Shown in pieces: positions 51,236-59,743 of a DNA stretch of 64,000 bases. How positions within the stretch are numbered: the stretch's first letter is position 1; every line of letters begins with the position of its first letter. A program made the position numbers and the translations under genes. The stretch spans positions 1 to 64,000 of the forward strand of contig JANMOP010000080.1 of the NCBI GenBank assembly GCA_031369365.1, given 5' to 3'. Source of the DNA: Methylotenera_A sp031369365 (GTDB taxonomy: Bacteria > Pseudomonadota > Gammaproteobacteria > Burkholderiales > Methylophilaceae). Under the pieces are notes generated by a model. That model saw nothing but the letters and a program-made list of their open reading frames with translations, was not told where the DNA came from and searched no databases.

Positions 51236-52657
51236 ATGCTTCGTGTTAGCCCGCTAGCCTCGTTAAAATTTCTTATTTTTGCTGCTTTTATCGTTATCAT
51301 CAGCTTATCGCCCAGCTTAAATATCATCCCTAAAAGTCTGATTGTGACTAGCTTCCATGATAGCCAACGTCTCATCCAATTGTTGCTCGTGGGACTGGTG
51401 TTGCTGCACAGCATTATTTTTTACAAACACGAAAGAAGTTTTGCTGTAAGTGCTCACTTGCGTTATGCGCTATATGTGCTGATTACACTCGCCATTATTT
51501 CATCATGCTTAGCCAAATCACCTCGTCATGCTGTTGTTGAAACTTCTTTGTTTGCAGGATTAAGTTACCTTGCATTATATATTGGACGTTTGTACCATGA
51601 GGATAAAACACTATTAATTAAACGACTCGTTTACGCATTTTGGGCGGGCATTTTGTTATATATGGTTTCTTTTTATGTGGGCTATATTACTGCCACTACT
51701 TTTAATACATCTAAACCTTGGCCAGCACTGTTAACCGGTTTTAGCAGTATCCGTTCTTTCAATCAGTATCAACTGTGGGGTTTGGGCTTAATCTACTTAC
51801 CTTTATTAGCTTTTGATTTTAAAACTGCATATACACGCCGCTACTTACATGTAGCTTTGATTTTTTGGTGGGTTATATTATTTTATTCCACCTCGCGCGG
51901 CGCATTATTGGCCTGGGGTTTTGGCACATTAGGCACTGCTTTAATATACAGAAAGCTAGCATGGCCATTTATACGCTTGCAGCTTATGCACATCGCTGTT
52001 GGCTATTTTGCTTATGTCATCTTATTTCAAATCATTCCTAGTTTAATAGGTTCTGCCCTAGTCACAGGAACGATTATGAGAAATACGACAAGTGACCGTA
52101 TCGGATTATGGAACCTGTCACTCAACTTAATTCAAGATCACCCTGTTTTTGGTGTTGGCTCGATGCATTTTGCTTGGTATAACCCTACGGTGGCACACCC
52201 ACATAACAGTGTGCTGCAACTAATGCTGGAATGGGGATTGCCAGCAACTTTTATTATTTTAACAATTGCTGGCTATGGTATTTACTGTTGGCTCAAGAAA
52301 TTTAATTTAATTAACCTAAAAACACAAACTAAACTTGAAAACAACTTAGCAATCATCTTATTTTTTACAATGATTACCAACGCTGCATATTCATTGGTGG
52401 ACGGCGTCATTGTAATGCCGCTTAGTCAGGTCATGATGTTTACAATAATCGGATTAATGATAGCTTATTATTTTGATGGCCGTTTAACAGAAGCTAAACA
52501 AATAAATTTATTTAGACGTGCTTTTGCTGGCATTGTATTGATTACTTTAGCTTGGTCCACTCTACCTGAAATATTACAAAGCGCGACTGGTAGCGAAAAA
52601 AGGTTTTCTGTAGGTTACACCGCAGTAGGCCCTCGCTTATGGTTAGAAGTTAAGTGA
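51236..52657 (+). CDS. O-antigen ligase-family membrane protein, putative pilin oligosaccharyltransferase (TfpO/PglL-like)
   Basis: The 473-aa protein has about ten membrane helices and the Wzy_C loop region with GVGSMHFAWYNPTVAHPHNS and LQLMLEWGLPA, typical of O-antigen ligase and pilin glycosyltransferases. It follows two pilins that end in Ser. TfpO of Pseudomonas is encoded next to pilA and glycosylates the pilin C-terminal Ser. The role is inferred from the location; a general ligase or polymerase is possible. Confidence 0.75.
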   Translation: MLRVSPLASLKFLIFAAFIVIISLSPSLNIIPKSLIVTSFHDSQRLIQLLLVGLVLLHSIIFYKHERSFAVSAHLRYALYVLITLAIISSCLAKSPRHAVVETSLFAGLSYLALYIGRLYHEDKTLLIKRLVYAFWAGILLYMVSFYVGYITATTFNTSKPWPALLTGFSSIRSFNQYQLWGLGLIYLPLLAFDFKTAYTRRYLHVALIFWWVILFYSTSRGALLAWGFGTLGTALIYRKLAWPFIRLQLMHIAVGYFAYVILFQIIPSLIGSALVTGTIMRNTTSDRIGLWNLSLNLIQDHPVFGVGSMHFAWYNPTVAHPHNSVLQLMLEWGLPATFIILTIAGYGIYCWLKKFNLINLKTQTKLENNLAIILFFTMITNAAYSLVDGVIVMPLSQVMMFTIIGLMIAYYFDGRLTEAKQINLFRRAFAGIVLITLAWSTLPEILQSATGSEKRFSVGYTAVGPRLWLEVK

Positions 52658-52731
52658 TGTTATTACAGTTGCAAACTAAAAATTTTGTTTTTGTGCGTCA
52701 GCATTGCCCTCGATTATCATCGAGGCTACAA

Positions 52732-52760
52732 AAAAAGCTTTTCAAATAAAAGGCTTTTTT
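52732..52760 (+). terminator. Terminator between the ligase and vapBC
   Basis: AAAAAAGCTTTT / AAAAGGCTTTTTT with a short loop, one bulged base. A small CCTCGA/TCGAGG hairpin is just before it at ~52709. Confidence 0.75.
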
Positions 52761-52817
52761 ACGTTTGCGGACTTATCCTTCCTTAAGTTTCATAAAAGAG
52801 CAAAGCTGGACTTAACA

Positions 52818-52842
52818 TTATCCTTACTATAAAGTAAGATAA
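52818..52842. promoter_or_regulatory. Palindromic operator upstream of the VapB-type antitoxin
   Basis: TTATCCTTACT and AGTAAGATAA are near-perfect inverse copies. The palindrome lies 22 bp before the antitoxin ATG, with a promoter-like AT stretch. AbrB-type antitoxins usually bind such sites to repress their own operon. Confidence 0.7.
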
Positions 52843-52864
52843 TTGTTTTTATGAAAGGAATTGT

Positions 52865-53107
52865 ATGTCAACCGCAACACTCACCAGCAAAGGGCAAATT
52901 ACTATTCCTGCGGCAGTAAGGGCATCATTGGGTTTAGAGTCTGGCAGTAGAATCGAGTTTGTAGAGGCAAGCAACGGGCAGTATTTGATTGTTGCAGCAA
53001 CAAGTCCAGTGCAAGCGCTTAAAGGTTTGCTGCGTAAGCCAGATATTGCCGTTACTATCGCGCAAATGAATCAGGCAATTGCATCTAGCGGCGCAGGTTT
53101 GTTATGA
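52865..53107 (+). CDS. vapB: AbrB/MazE-type antitoxin (VapB family)
   Basis: The 80-aa protein has an N-terminal SpoVT/AbrB swapped-hairpin domain: ATLTSKGQITIPAAVRASLGLESGSRIEFVE, then a flexible tail likely to cover the toxin site. A GGAATT site precedes the ATG. The stop overlaps the toxin start by 4 bp, the normal antitoxin-toxin layout. It binds DNA and neutralises the PIN toxin encoded next. Confidence 0.93.
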   Translation: MSTATLTSKGQITIPAAVRASLGLESGSRIEFVEASNGQYLIVAATSPVQALKGLLRKPDIAVTIAQMNQAIASSGAGLL

Positions 53108-53499
53108 TTGGATTAGATACCAATGTATTAGTGCGCTATATTGTACAAGATGATATCGTGCAATCTGCAAAAGCCACTCAACTCATTGAATCGTTATCTG
53201 CAGAAACCCCTGGCTTTATTACGCTAGTCAGTATTGTAGAGCTGGTTTGGGTAATGCAGGGTTGCTATAAGGCAACAAAAGAAGAATGTGTTGCAGTGTT
53301 GCAAACTCTTTTGCACACCCGTGAAATATTACTAGAGAATGCAGAAGTAATCGTGATGGCAACAAATCAATATTCAGCTTCAAGTGCTGATTTTGCAGAT
53401 TGTTTGATTGAACGCTCGGCAAACTATGCCAAATGTTCTTGCACCATAACATTCGACAATAATGCAGCCAAAACAGCTGGTATGCTTTTAATTGAATAA
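53104..53499 (+). CDS. vapC: PIN-domain toxin (VapC family)
   Basis: The 131-aa protein has the PIN-domain acidic residues: Asp5 in MIGLDTN, Glu46 in SIVELVWV, Asp96 and Asp99 in SADFADCL, and Asp118 in TFDNNAAK. VapC toxins are Mg-dependent RNases, often cutting tRNA or rRNA. The ATG overlaps the antitoxin stop. The module seems intact, and no nearby partial copies exist. Confidence 0.92.
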   Translation: MIGLDTNVLVRYIVQDDIVQSAKATQLIESLSAETPGFITLVSIVELVWVMQGCYKATKEECVAVLQTLLHTREILLENAEVIVMATNQYSASSADFADCLIERSANYAKCSCTITFDNNAAKTAGMLLIE

Positions 53500-53509
53500 G
53501 TCTGTGTAT

Positions 53510-54571
53510 TTATGCCCCTCGCGTGCCGCCCTGTAACACAACCGCCTGCAATCCAAACTGTGCCAATATAAACGCGGCGGCGCTGCTACGGCGGCCTGTT
53601 TGGCAATATACGATATACTCTTTTGTATTATCTAATTGCGGAATAAAGCCCCGCAGCTCGTGTAAGGGCGCACTGATTGCGCCTTTTAAATGATCGTAGG
53701 CGTATTCGGTAGCAAAGCGCACATCTAGCATTACCGCGCCTGTAGTGACTTTGGTTTTGGCCTCTGTCATAGTCACGGTGTTTATCACGGGGGCTTTGAG
53801 TAGCTCGATAAAATCTTGTTTTTTAAGACGTAATAATTGGCCATCGGTTTTCATGGTCACTGTTGCGTTGCGTTTGGTATCTGAAACTAAGGCCTCTTCA
53901 CCAAAACCTGCGCCGTTAGAGATTTCTGCTAACACTACTTCTCGATATTCTTTTACACGGGTAACAACGGCTGCGCCTTGTTGAATTAAATAATAATAAT
54001 CGCCCTCTTGGCCTTGCGTGATGATGCGCTGCCCTGCCTCTACATTTTTTAGCTCTAAGCGTTCAAACATGGCTTCGATATTAGCTGCTGGCAGTTTTGC
54101 AAATACGCCATTTTGCAACTTAAACGCGTTAAAACTGGCTGCGTCTAGCTTCCATTCACTGCTCGATTGCACTTGCTTGCTTTGTGCTTGCGGATAACCA
54201 GAGAGCTGATCCCAGGTCATCATAATATCGAGCAGATCCATATCGATACGCACCACCTCAATCGGTGTAAGTGCAATCGTATCTTTAATTTGCAAGCGAC
54301 CAGTATCTATGGGGTGTTTGGCGGCATCGGTACCCGCGCGTAAAACGAGCTTTTTGCCGTTATCATAGCGAATACCCAAATCGCCCGTCACCAAATATAG
54401 CGCTTGCGTGCCATTGGTATTCATACGGGTTGGGTCTAAATCTTGGCTAATTTTATCCACAAAACACACCGCTGCTAGCTCTTCTAAGCGATTAGGTGAT
54501 AGTCTTGCTACCGGCTCAAATAATGACAATATAGCTTTATCTATAGCCACTGGTTTGTTAGGCTCAGCCAT
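53510..54571 (-). CDS. Cyclic-nucleotide-binding and rhodanese-domain protein
   Basis: The 353-aa protein has a degenerate cNMP-like N-terminal region (~1-115), a canonical cNMP-binding domain (~150-245) with GFGEEALVSDTKRNATV, whose Glu and Arg are the phosphate cassette, and a C-terminal rhodanese domain with active-site Cys323 in CQTGRRSS. It is not a DNA-binding Crp. It is third in a minus-strand set after a cyclase and a phosphodiesterase, so it is probably the effector of that cNMP signal. Substrate unknown. Confidence 0.85.
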   Translation of the reverse strand: MAEPNKPVAIDKAILSLFEPVARLSPNRLEELAAVCFVDKISQDLDPTRMNTNGTQALYLVTGDLGIRYDNGKKLVLRAGTDAAKHPIDTGRLQIKDTIALTPIEVVRIDMDLLDIMMTWDQLSGYPQAQSKQVQSSSEWKLDAASFNAFKLQNGVFAKLPAANIEAMFERLELKNVEAGQRIITQGQEGDYYYLIQQGAAVVTRVKEYREVVLAEISNGAGFGEEALVSDTKRNATVTMKTDGQLLRLKKQDFIELLKAPVINTVTMTEAKTKVTTGAVMLDVRFATEYAYDHLKGAISAPLHELRGFIPQLDNTKEYIVYCQTGRRSSAAAFILAQFGLQAVVLQGGTRGA

Positions 54572-54590
54572 GTTTAATTCCTGTCATTTT

Positions 54591-55355
54591 TTAAAACTCA
54601 AACAACTGTTGATGTTGCAGTGCTTGGCAGTGCTGGGTTTTGAGATGCGCAGCAATTTCTTGCATAATTTTCACATCTTCGCCTGGTTTTAAGTGCGTAA
54701 TAAAAGTTTCTGGTTGGCTTTGACATTGCGCCAATTCACCCGCAAGCGTATTGGGGCATAAATGCTTTGAAAGCACCGCCAATTCTGCATCTGCATTACT
54801 AAATGCAGTTTCTATAATTAAATATTTTAAATTTTCTATTTTATTCACTTGCTGCCAAAACGCTGGGCTACCCGCAGTGTCACCAGTAAAAACTAAACTG
54901 TGCGCGCCACTATCTATTTGGTAGCCCACCGCTGGCACAGTATGATTGGCAGGCAGCGCAGTCAAAGTTTTACGGTTAACGCACACAGGCTCACCCACAG
55001 CAATTTCCTTATAAACAAGAAAAGGCGCAGTTATATCAGGAATTTTACTAAAATCTGGCCATATCAACCAATTAAAAACATGCTGTTTTAAAATATGAAT
55101 CACTTCGGCAGTGGCGTGCAGCGTAACTGGTTTCTCACGCCAACCTATGGCGGTATCTAGCAGCAAAGGAATAGAGGCGATATGATCCATGTGCGAGTGC
55201 GTGACAAAAATATGGTCAATTTTTAGCAACGCTTCAAACGACAAATCGCTCACTCCCGTACCTGCGTCAATCAACACATCGTCGTCAATGAGCAAGGAAG
55301 TGGTACGCATGGCACCGCCTATTCCGCCGCTACAACCTAATACTTTTATCTGCAT
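54591..55355 (-). CDS. Metallo-beta-lactamase-fold cyclic-nucleotide phosphodiesterase
   Basis: The 254-aa protein has the metal motif THSHMDH at 52-58 and later metal ligands (TALPANH, VFTGDTAGSP). The layout (GGIGGAMRTTSLLIDDDVLIDAGTG) and motif TLAGELAQCQSQPETFITHLKPG fit the class II cAMP phosphodiesterase (PDE1-type) fold. It lies 26 bp after the cyclase and 20 bp before the effector gene, suggesting it degrades the same signal. Confidence 0.85.
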   Translation of the reverse strand: MQIKVLGCSGGIGGAMRTTSLLIDDDVLIDAGTGVSDLSFEALLKIDHIFVTHSHMDHIASIPLLLDTAIGWREKPVTLHATAEVIHILKQHVFNWLIWPDFSKIPDITAPFLVYKEIAVGEPVCVNRKTLTALPANHTVPAVGYQIDSGAHSLVFTGDTAGSPAFWQQVNKIENLKYLIIETAFSNADAELAVLSKHLCPNTLAGELAQCQSQPETFITHLKPGEDVKIMQEIAAHLKTQHCQALQHQQLFEF

Positions 55356-55380
55356 ATTTTGCTCTTAGCTAATTTCATAT

Positions 55381-57651
55381 TTATTTAGTTTCGTAAGTAT
55401 ATACGCCATCCCAATTTTTGCTGGGTGGCGTACTCTTAAATTGCTTAATGCGCTCCATATACAGCGCATAAAGCGCATGTGTCTCTGTTTTTGCTAAATG
55501 ATTCAAAGCTGACTCAGCTAAATCCCACGCTTGATTACGGTAGTGTTTAAGCGCTAAGCTATATAAATCAAGCGCATCTAATGTTTCCTTTGTAAGCCCC
55601 CCAACAACACCTAGTGGCTCAAAAATTGTCACGGGCTTATCTTTACCTTTTACGCGCACGGTATCTAGCTCACGGTAGATCATGTCCTGCGTTTGCGCTT
55701 TTGTAAACTCACTTACAATAATATCAACCCCATAATTTTTAGTTAAGCCTTCTATGCGCGATCCCAAATTGACAGCATCGCCCATCACCGTGTAAGCCAT
55801 GCGAAAGCTAGATCCCATGTTGCCTACGGTCATGTTACCCGTATTTAAACCCACGCCAATTTTAATGGCTGGCCAACCTTTTTCGGCAAATTTTACATTC
55901 AGTGGCTTAAGTGCTGCTACCATTTTGATGGCCGCATTCAGCGCATGTTGTGCGTGATTATTATCTTTTAACGGCGCGCCCCAAAATGCCATAATGGCAT
56001 CTCCCATGTATTTATCGATGGTGCCGCGCTGTTCGTGAATCACCTTTGTTAAAGGCGTTAAAAATTCATTCATCAACAGCGCGAGTTGTTCTGGGTCTAA
56101 ACCTTCTGAAATGGTGGTAAATCCACGAATATCAGAAAATAACACCGTCATCTCTCGGCTTTCACCCTTCAAGTTAATTGCCTCTGGGTTTTCTGCCATT
56201 TCATCCACCAATTCTGGCGGCACATATTGACCAAAAAGCCCCGTCAATTGGCGTTTTCCGCGCGATTCTACAAAAAATCCATAGCTCATATTGAGTAAGT
56301 AAATCAGGCTTATCATGACCAATATCGAGGCAATCGGTAACACCAAATTGGCATACTGCCAGCTAGAAAAATTAATGCCTAATACCATTGTTAAGACGGT
56401 CAAAGTTAGTAGCGTCGCTTTAAGCGGACTAAGCTTTGGTAACTTAAGCGCAAGTAATAAACCAGCGAATAATAGCAACAATATTTCAGCTCCCATCGTA
56501 TAAGCAGGGCGCTTCTTAATATTGTTATCCAAAATGCCAGAGATAATATTGGCGTGCACCTCAACCCCAGCATAATTGCTTTGCACAGGCGTGGCGCGTA
56601 AATCCATTAAGCCAGGCGCGGTTGTTCCAAGCAGCACAATTTTATCTTTTAGGCTACTAAGAGCCACTTTGCCTACTAGCACATCGCTGGCAGAAATGTA
56701 TCTAAAACTGCCTTGCGTGCCGCGATAAGGTACCAGCATAGCAACTTTAGCATCAACAGGAACGCGCTTTCCAGCCATATGAAAGGTTTCTAATTCGCTA
56801 TAACCTTCATCTAAGATATCTTCTCCAAACTCGACTTGCATAGGGGAATTTTTTAAATACACACGCGCCACCGCCGTTGATAAAGCCTCGTAGTAGTTGT
56901 CGCCGTATCTAATCAGCACAGAAATTTTTCGGGTAATGCCATCCACATCTGGGTCTGGATTAAAATGCCCAGCGGAAAGCGCATTTTTTTGCAAAACCGC
57001 CAAATTCGCGCCATAGCCCGATGCCTCAGTAGCGCCAATTACTTGGTCTTGAAAATTTTCCGCAGAAAAAATTTCAGGCGGCAATTGGCCGATATGATTG
57101 GTATCACCACTGGTTTGAAAATAATAACCAAGCACCACTTTGCGATTTTTTAAGCTATTCGCAAAAATCTGATCGTAGTCTAAGTGTGGCTTTACTTTTT
57201 CTAAGGCCTCGGCAAAATTGCTATCGTCTTTTAAATACTGTTGCTGCATCCACTCTAAGTTTTTAAGGCCAGAGCTTTCATCTTTTTCTGCAAACACCAC
57301 GTCAAAACCCAGCGTATTAATTTGATAATGATCAAAAAGCTGATTCACCAGTGTGGCCATTTTATCGCGCCCCCATGGCCAGCGGCCTTGTTCTTTCAGG
57401 CTTTTTTCATCAATATCCACAATCACAATACGCTCGTCGATGGTGCGCGGCATCAATAAATTCAGCCGCAGGTCATAACTAAAGTTTTCTAGCCGATCAA
57501 TAAACCTGAGTGGCAGCACGCTATTGGCGTTAAGTAACATCAACAAAACCACCGCAAGGCTAAGTGAAAAACTGATGCCATGCTTTTTAAAGCCTGCTAA
57601 ACGCAGTTGCATAGTTTTAGTGATGGCTTTAGTAGATAAAGATAGGTGCAT
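55381..57651 (-). CDS. CHASE2-domain membrane adenylate/guanylate cyclase
   Basis: The 756-aa protein has one N-terminal helix (~27-47), a large periplasmic CHASE2 sensor domain (~55-380), three membrane helices (~388-460), and a C-terminal class III cyclase domain. Metal-binding Asp507 (LFSDIRGFT) and Asp551 (DKYMGDAIM) are present; Lys547 and GDAVN point to adenine. It probably makes cAMP in response to an envelope signal. It heads the phosphodiesterase and effector genes, and 112 bp of AT-rich sequence lie upstream. Confidence 0.93.
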   Translation of the reverse strand: MHLSLSTKAITKTMQLRLAGFKKHGISFSLSLAVVLLMLLNANSVLPLRFIDRLENFSYDLRLNLLMPRTIDERIVIVDIDEKSLKEQGRWPWGRDKMATLVNQLFDHYQINTLGFDVVFAEKDESSGLKNLEWMQQQYLKDDSNFAEALEKVKPHLDYDQIFANSLKNRKVVLGYYFQTSGDTNHIGQLPPEIFSAENFQDQVIGATEASGYGANLAVLQKNALSAGHFNPDPDVDGITRKISVLIRYGDNYYEALSTAVARVYLKNSPMQVEFGEDILDEGYSELETFHMAGKRVPVDAKVAMLVPYRGTQGSFRYISASDVLVGKVALSSLKDKIVLLGTTAPGLMDLRATPVQSNYAGVEVHANIISGILDNNIKKRPAYTMGAEILLLLFAGLLLALKLPKLSPLKATLLTLTVLTMVLGINFSSWQYANLVLPIASILVMISLIYLLNMSYGFFVESRGKRQLTGLFGQYVPPELVDEMAENPEAINLKGESREMTVLFSDIRGFTTISEGLDPEQLALLMNEFLTPLTKVIHEQRGTIDKYMGDAIMAFWGAPLKDNNHAQHALNAAIKMVAALKPLNVKFAEKGWPAIKIGVGLNTGNMTVGNMGSSFRMAYTVMGDAVNLGSRIEGLTKNYGVDIIVSEFTKAQTQDMIYRELDTVRVKGKDKPVTIFEPLGVVGGLTKETLDALDLYSLALKHYRNQAWDLAESALNHLAKTETHALYALYMERIKQFKSTPPSKNWDGVYTYETK

Positions 57652-57808
57652 GGAAATATATAATACGAATTTAAAAATTAAAGCTTTAATTATATGATTT
57701 TAATGTTATTTTTAGAGCTTAATCATTAGCATAACGCATAATCAGTGCCATGAATAGCGCGATTTGTTATATGATTTGTTAACAATCTTTAAGCTATTAA
57801 AAAACATT

Positions 57809-58477
57809 ATGCTAGTTATAAGTTACGATGCTCCGATTGAAATAAGCATTAGCGCCGCGCCAAGTGCAAGCGTAATTTGGTTGCATGGCCTAGGTGCCGA
57901 TGGCAACGATTTTGTGCCTGTAGTAAAAATGCTTAAATTGCCGCATGTGCGCTTTGTTTTACCGCACGCGGCCTATAAAAAAGTAAGCGCGAATAACGGC
58001 TATGAAATGCGGGCTTGGTATGACGTGTTTGGTTTTGCACCTGGCAGCCGCGAAGATGCAGCGGGCGTGCATGAAAGCCAAGCTTATATCGAATCGCTGA
58101 TTAGTAAAGAAGTGGCGCGCGGCATTCCAGCCAAGCGCATTGTACTGGCTGGCTTTTCACAAGGCGGCGCAGTGGTGTTACATACAGCACTGCGCCACGA
58201 ACAAGCACTGGCGGGCGTTATGGCGCTATCTACCTATTTACCCTTGAAAGCCAGTTTAGCCTCAGAAAAATCGAAACAAAATCAAGCTATCCCCATTTTT
58301 ATGGCGCACGGCACTTTTGATGATGTGATTAGCTTAGACACATGTCGCATCTCTTTTGAGGTATTGCAAACGCAGCATTACAACATTCAATGGCACGAAT
58401 ATGCGATGGCGCATTCAGTCAACCAAGAAGAGATTGACGATATTCGCGCATTTTTATTGCAGGTTTTAAAAGATTGA
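57809..58477 (+). CDS. estB: Alpha/beta-hydrolase carboxylesterase
   Basis: The 222-aa form from ATG 57809 (MLVISYDAPIEI) has the carboxylesterase/phospholipase fold: VIWLHGLGADGNDF for the oxyanion hole, the nucleophile Ser in LAGFSQGGAVVL, Asp in HGTFDDVIS and His in YAMAHSV. The longer frame from 57764 is AT-rich and not family-like. Substrate unknown, probably short-chain esters. It is divergent from the cyclase. Confidence 0.9.
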   Translation: MLVISYDAPIEISISAAPSASVIWLHGLGADGNDFVPVVKMLKLPHVRFVLPHAAYKKVSANNGYEMRAWYDVFGFAPGSREDAAGVHESQAYIESLISKEVARGIPAKRIVLAGFSQGGAVVLHTALRHEQALAGVMALSTYLPLKASLASEKSKQNQAIPIFMAHGTFDDVISLDTCRISFEVLQTQHYNIQWHEYAMAHSVNQEEIDDIRAFLLQVLKD

Positions 58478-58558
58478 ATGTAAGAATTAACTCACTCAAT
58501 AATCATAAGTTTTGTTAAAATCATTCAAAATCATTCAGCGTCTAAACTACTTAATTTC

Positions 58559-58795
58559 ATGTCAAATAAAAACGCAACATCTCAGCCCAGTTTTGAAAGC
58601 GCAATTGCCGAGCTGGAAACGCTTGTCAGCCAAATGGAATCGGATAAACTGCCTCTGGAGCAATCGATTAATGCTTATAAACGCGGCGCTGAACTGTTAC
58701 AAATCTGCCAAAAATCTTTATCTGATGCGGAACAGCAAGTACGCATTTTAACCGAGGCGAATAAACTTGCCGACTTTAGACCAAACGATGTATGA
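58559..58795 (+). CDS. xseB: Exodeoxyribonuclease VII small subunit
   Basis: The 78-aa protein has the family core SFESAIAELETLVSQMESDKLPLEQSINAYKRGAEL with a helical hairpin; it associates with XseA to degrade single-stranded DNA. It precedes ispA and dxs as in many proteobacteria (xseB-ispA-dxs). xseA is not in the window. Confidence 0.95.
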   Translation: MSNKNATSQPSFESAIAELETLVSQMESDKLPLEQSINAYKRGAELLQICQKSLSDAEQQVRILTEANKLADFRPNDV

Positions 58796-58808
58796 GCAAG
58801 AATAAGTG

Positions 58809-59732
58809 ATGAATAGCCCATTAACAGCACCTGCGAACGATCAAATCAATTTTCACGCATGGGCTAGCGACATGCAAACACGCATGGAAAGCGTGCTTGG
58901 TGCACATATGCCGCTTGCGACTATTTCGCCCATGCGCTTGCATGAAGCCATGCGTTACTCCACGTTGGGCGGTGGTAAGCGAGTGCGCGCGCTATTAGCC
59001 TACGCTGCGGGCGATTTTTGCGGGGCGGAGCTGGCGAAAATAGATGTTCCTGCTGCTGCGGTTGAAATCATTCATGCTTTCTCTCTAGTACACGACGATT
59101 TGCCATGTATGGATGACGATGATTTGCGTCGCGGCAAGCCTACAACGCACAAGCAATATGGCGATGCCATGGCTTTGTTGGTGGGCGACTCGCTACAAAG
59201 TTTGGCGTTTCAGCTAATTTCGCAAGATAAACACCTTAAAAGCGCTACACAAAAGCTACAAATGTTGCATATTTTAGCCTTAGCCAGCGGCTCGCGCGGT
59301 ATGGCGGGCGGTCAAGCCATTGATATTGAAAGTATTGGTATTCCGCTCACGCGCGAAGAGCTAGAGCAAATGCACATTCACAAAACAGGCGCACTGATTC
59401 GAGCGGCGGCCTTATTGGGCGTTTATAGTGCCGACAGTCCTGATGAGGAAAAAGTGAAAACTATAGACCACTTTGCCAAGGCCATAGGCCTGGCATTTCA
59501 AGTGGTGGACGACATTTTGGATGCTGAAGCTGACACAAAAACATTGGGCAAAACAGCGGGCAAAGATGCGCTTAACAACAAATCTACTTATGTCACCATT
59601 TTAGGCCTTCACGCGGCCAAACAACTGGCACGCGAGCTACATGCCAACGCCATGGCTGCGCTCTCGTTTTATGGGCGCGAGGCAGATTTATTGCGGCATT
59701 TGGCTAGCTTTATTACGCAACGTAATTTTTAA
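58809..59732 (+). CDS. ispA: Farnesyl diphosphate synthase
   Basis: The 307-aa prenyltransferase condenses IPP with DMAPP and GPP. The first Asp-rich motif is HDDLPCMDDDDLRRG and the second VVDDILD. GGGKRVRALL starts the catalytic region. ATG 58809 is preferred over GTG 58806. It follows xseB by 13 bp and precedes dxs by 11 bp. Confidence 0.95.
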   Translation: MNSPLTAPANDQINFHAWASDMQTRMESVLGAHMPLATISPMRLHEAMRYSTLGGGKRVRALLAYAAGDFCGAELAKIDVPAAAVEIIHAFSLVHDDLPCMDDDDLRRGKPTTHKQYGDAMALLVGDSLQSLAFQLISQDKHLKSATQKLQMLHILALASGSRGMAGGQAIDIESIGIPLTREELEQMHIHKTGALIRAAALLGVYSADSPDEEKVKTIDHFAKAIGLAFQVVDDILDAEADTKTLGKTAGKDALNNKSTYVTILGLHAAKQLARELHANAMAALSFYGREADLLRHLASFITQRNF

Positions 59733-59743
59733 GTGGCATTAAT

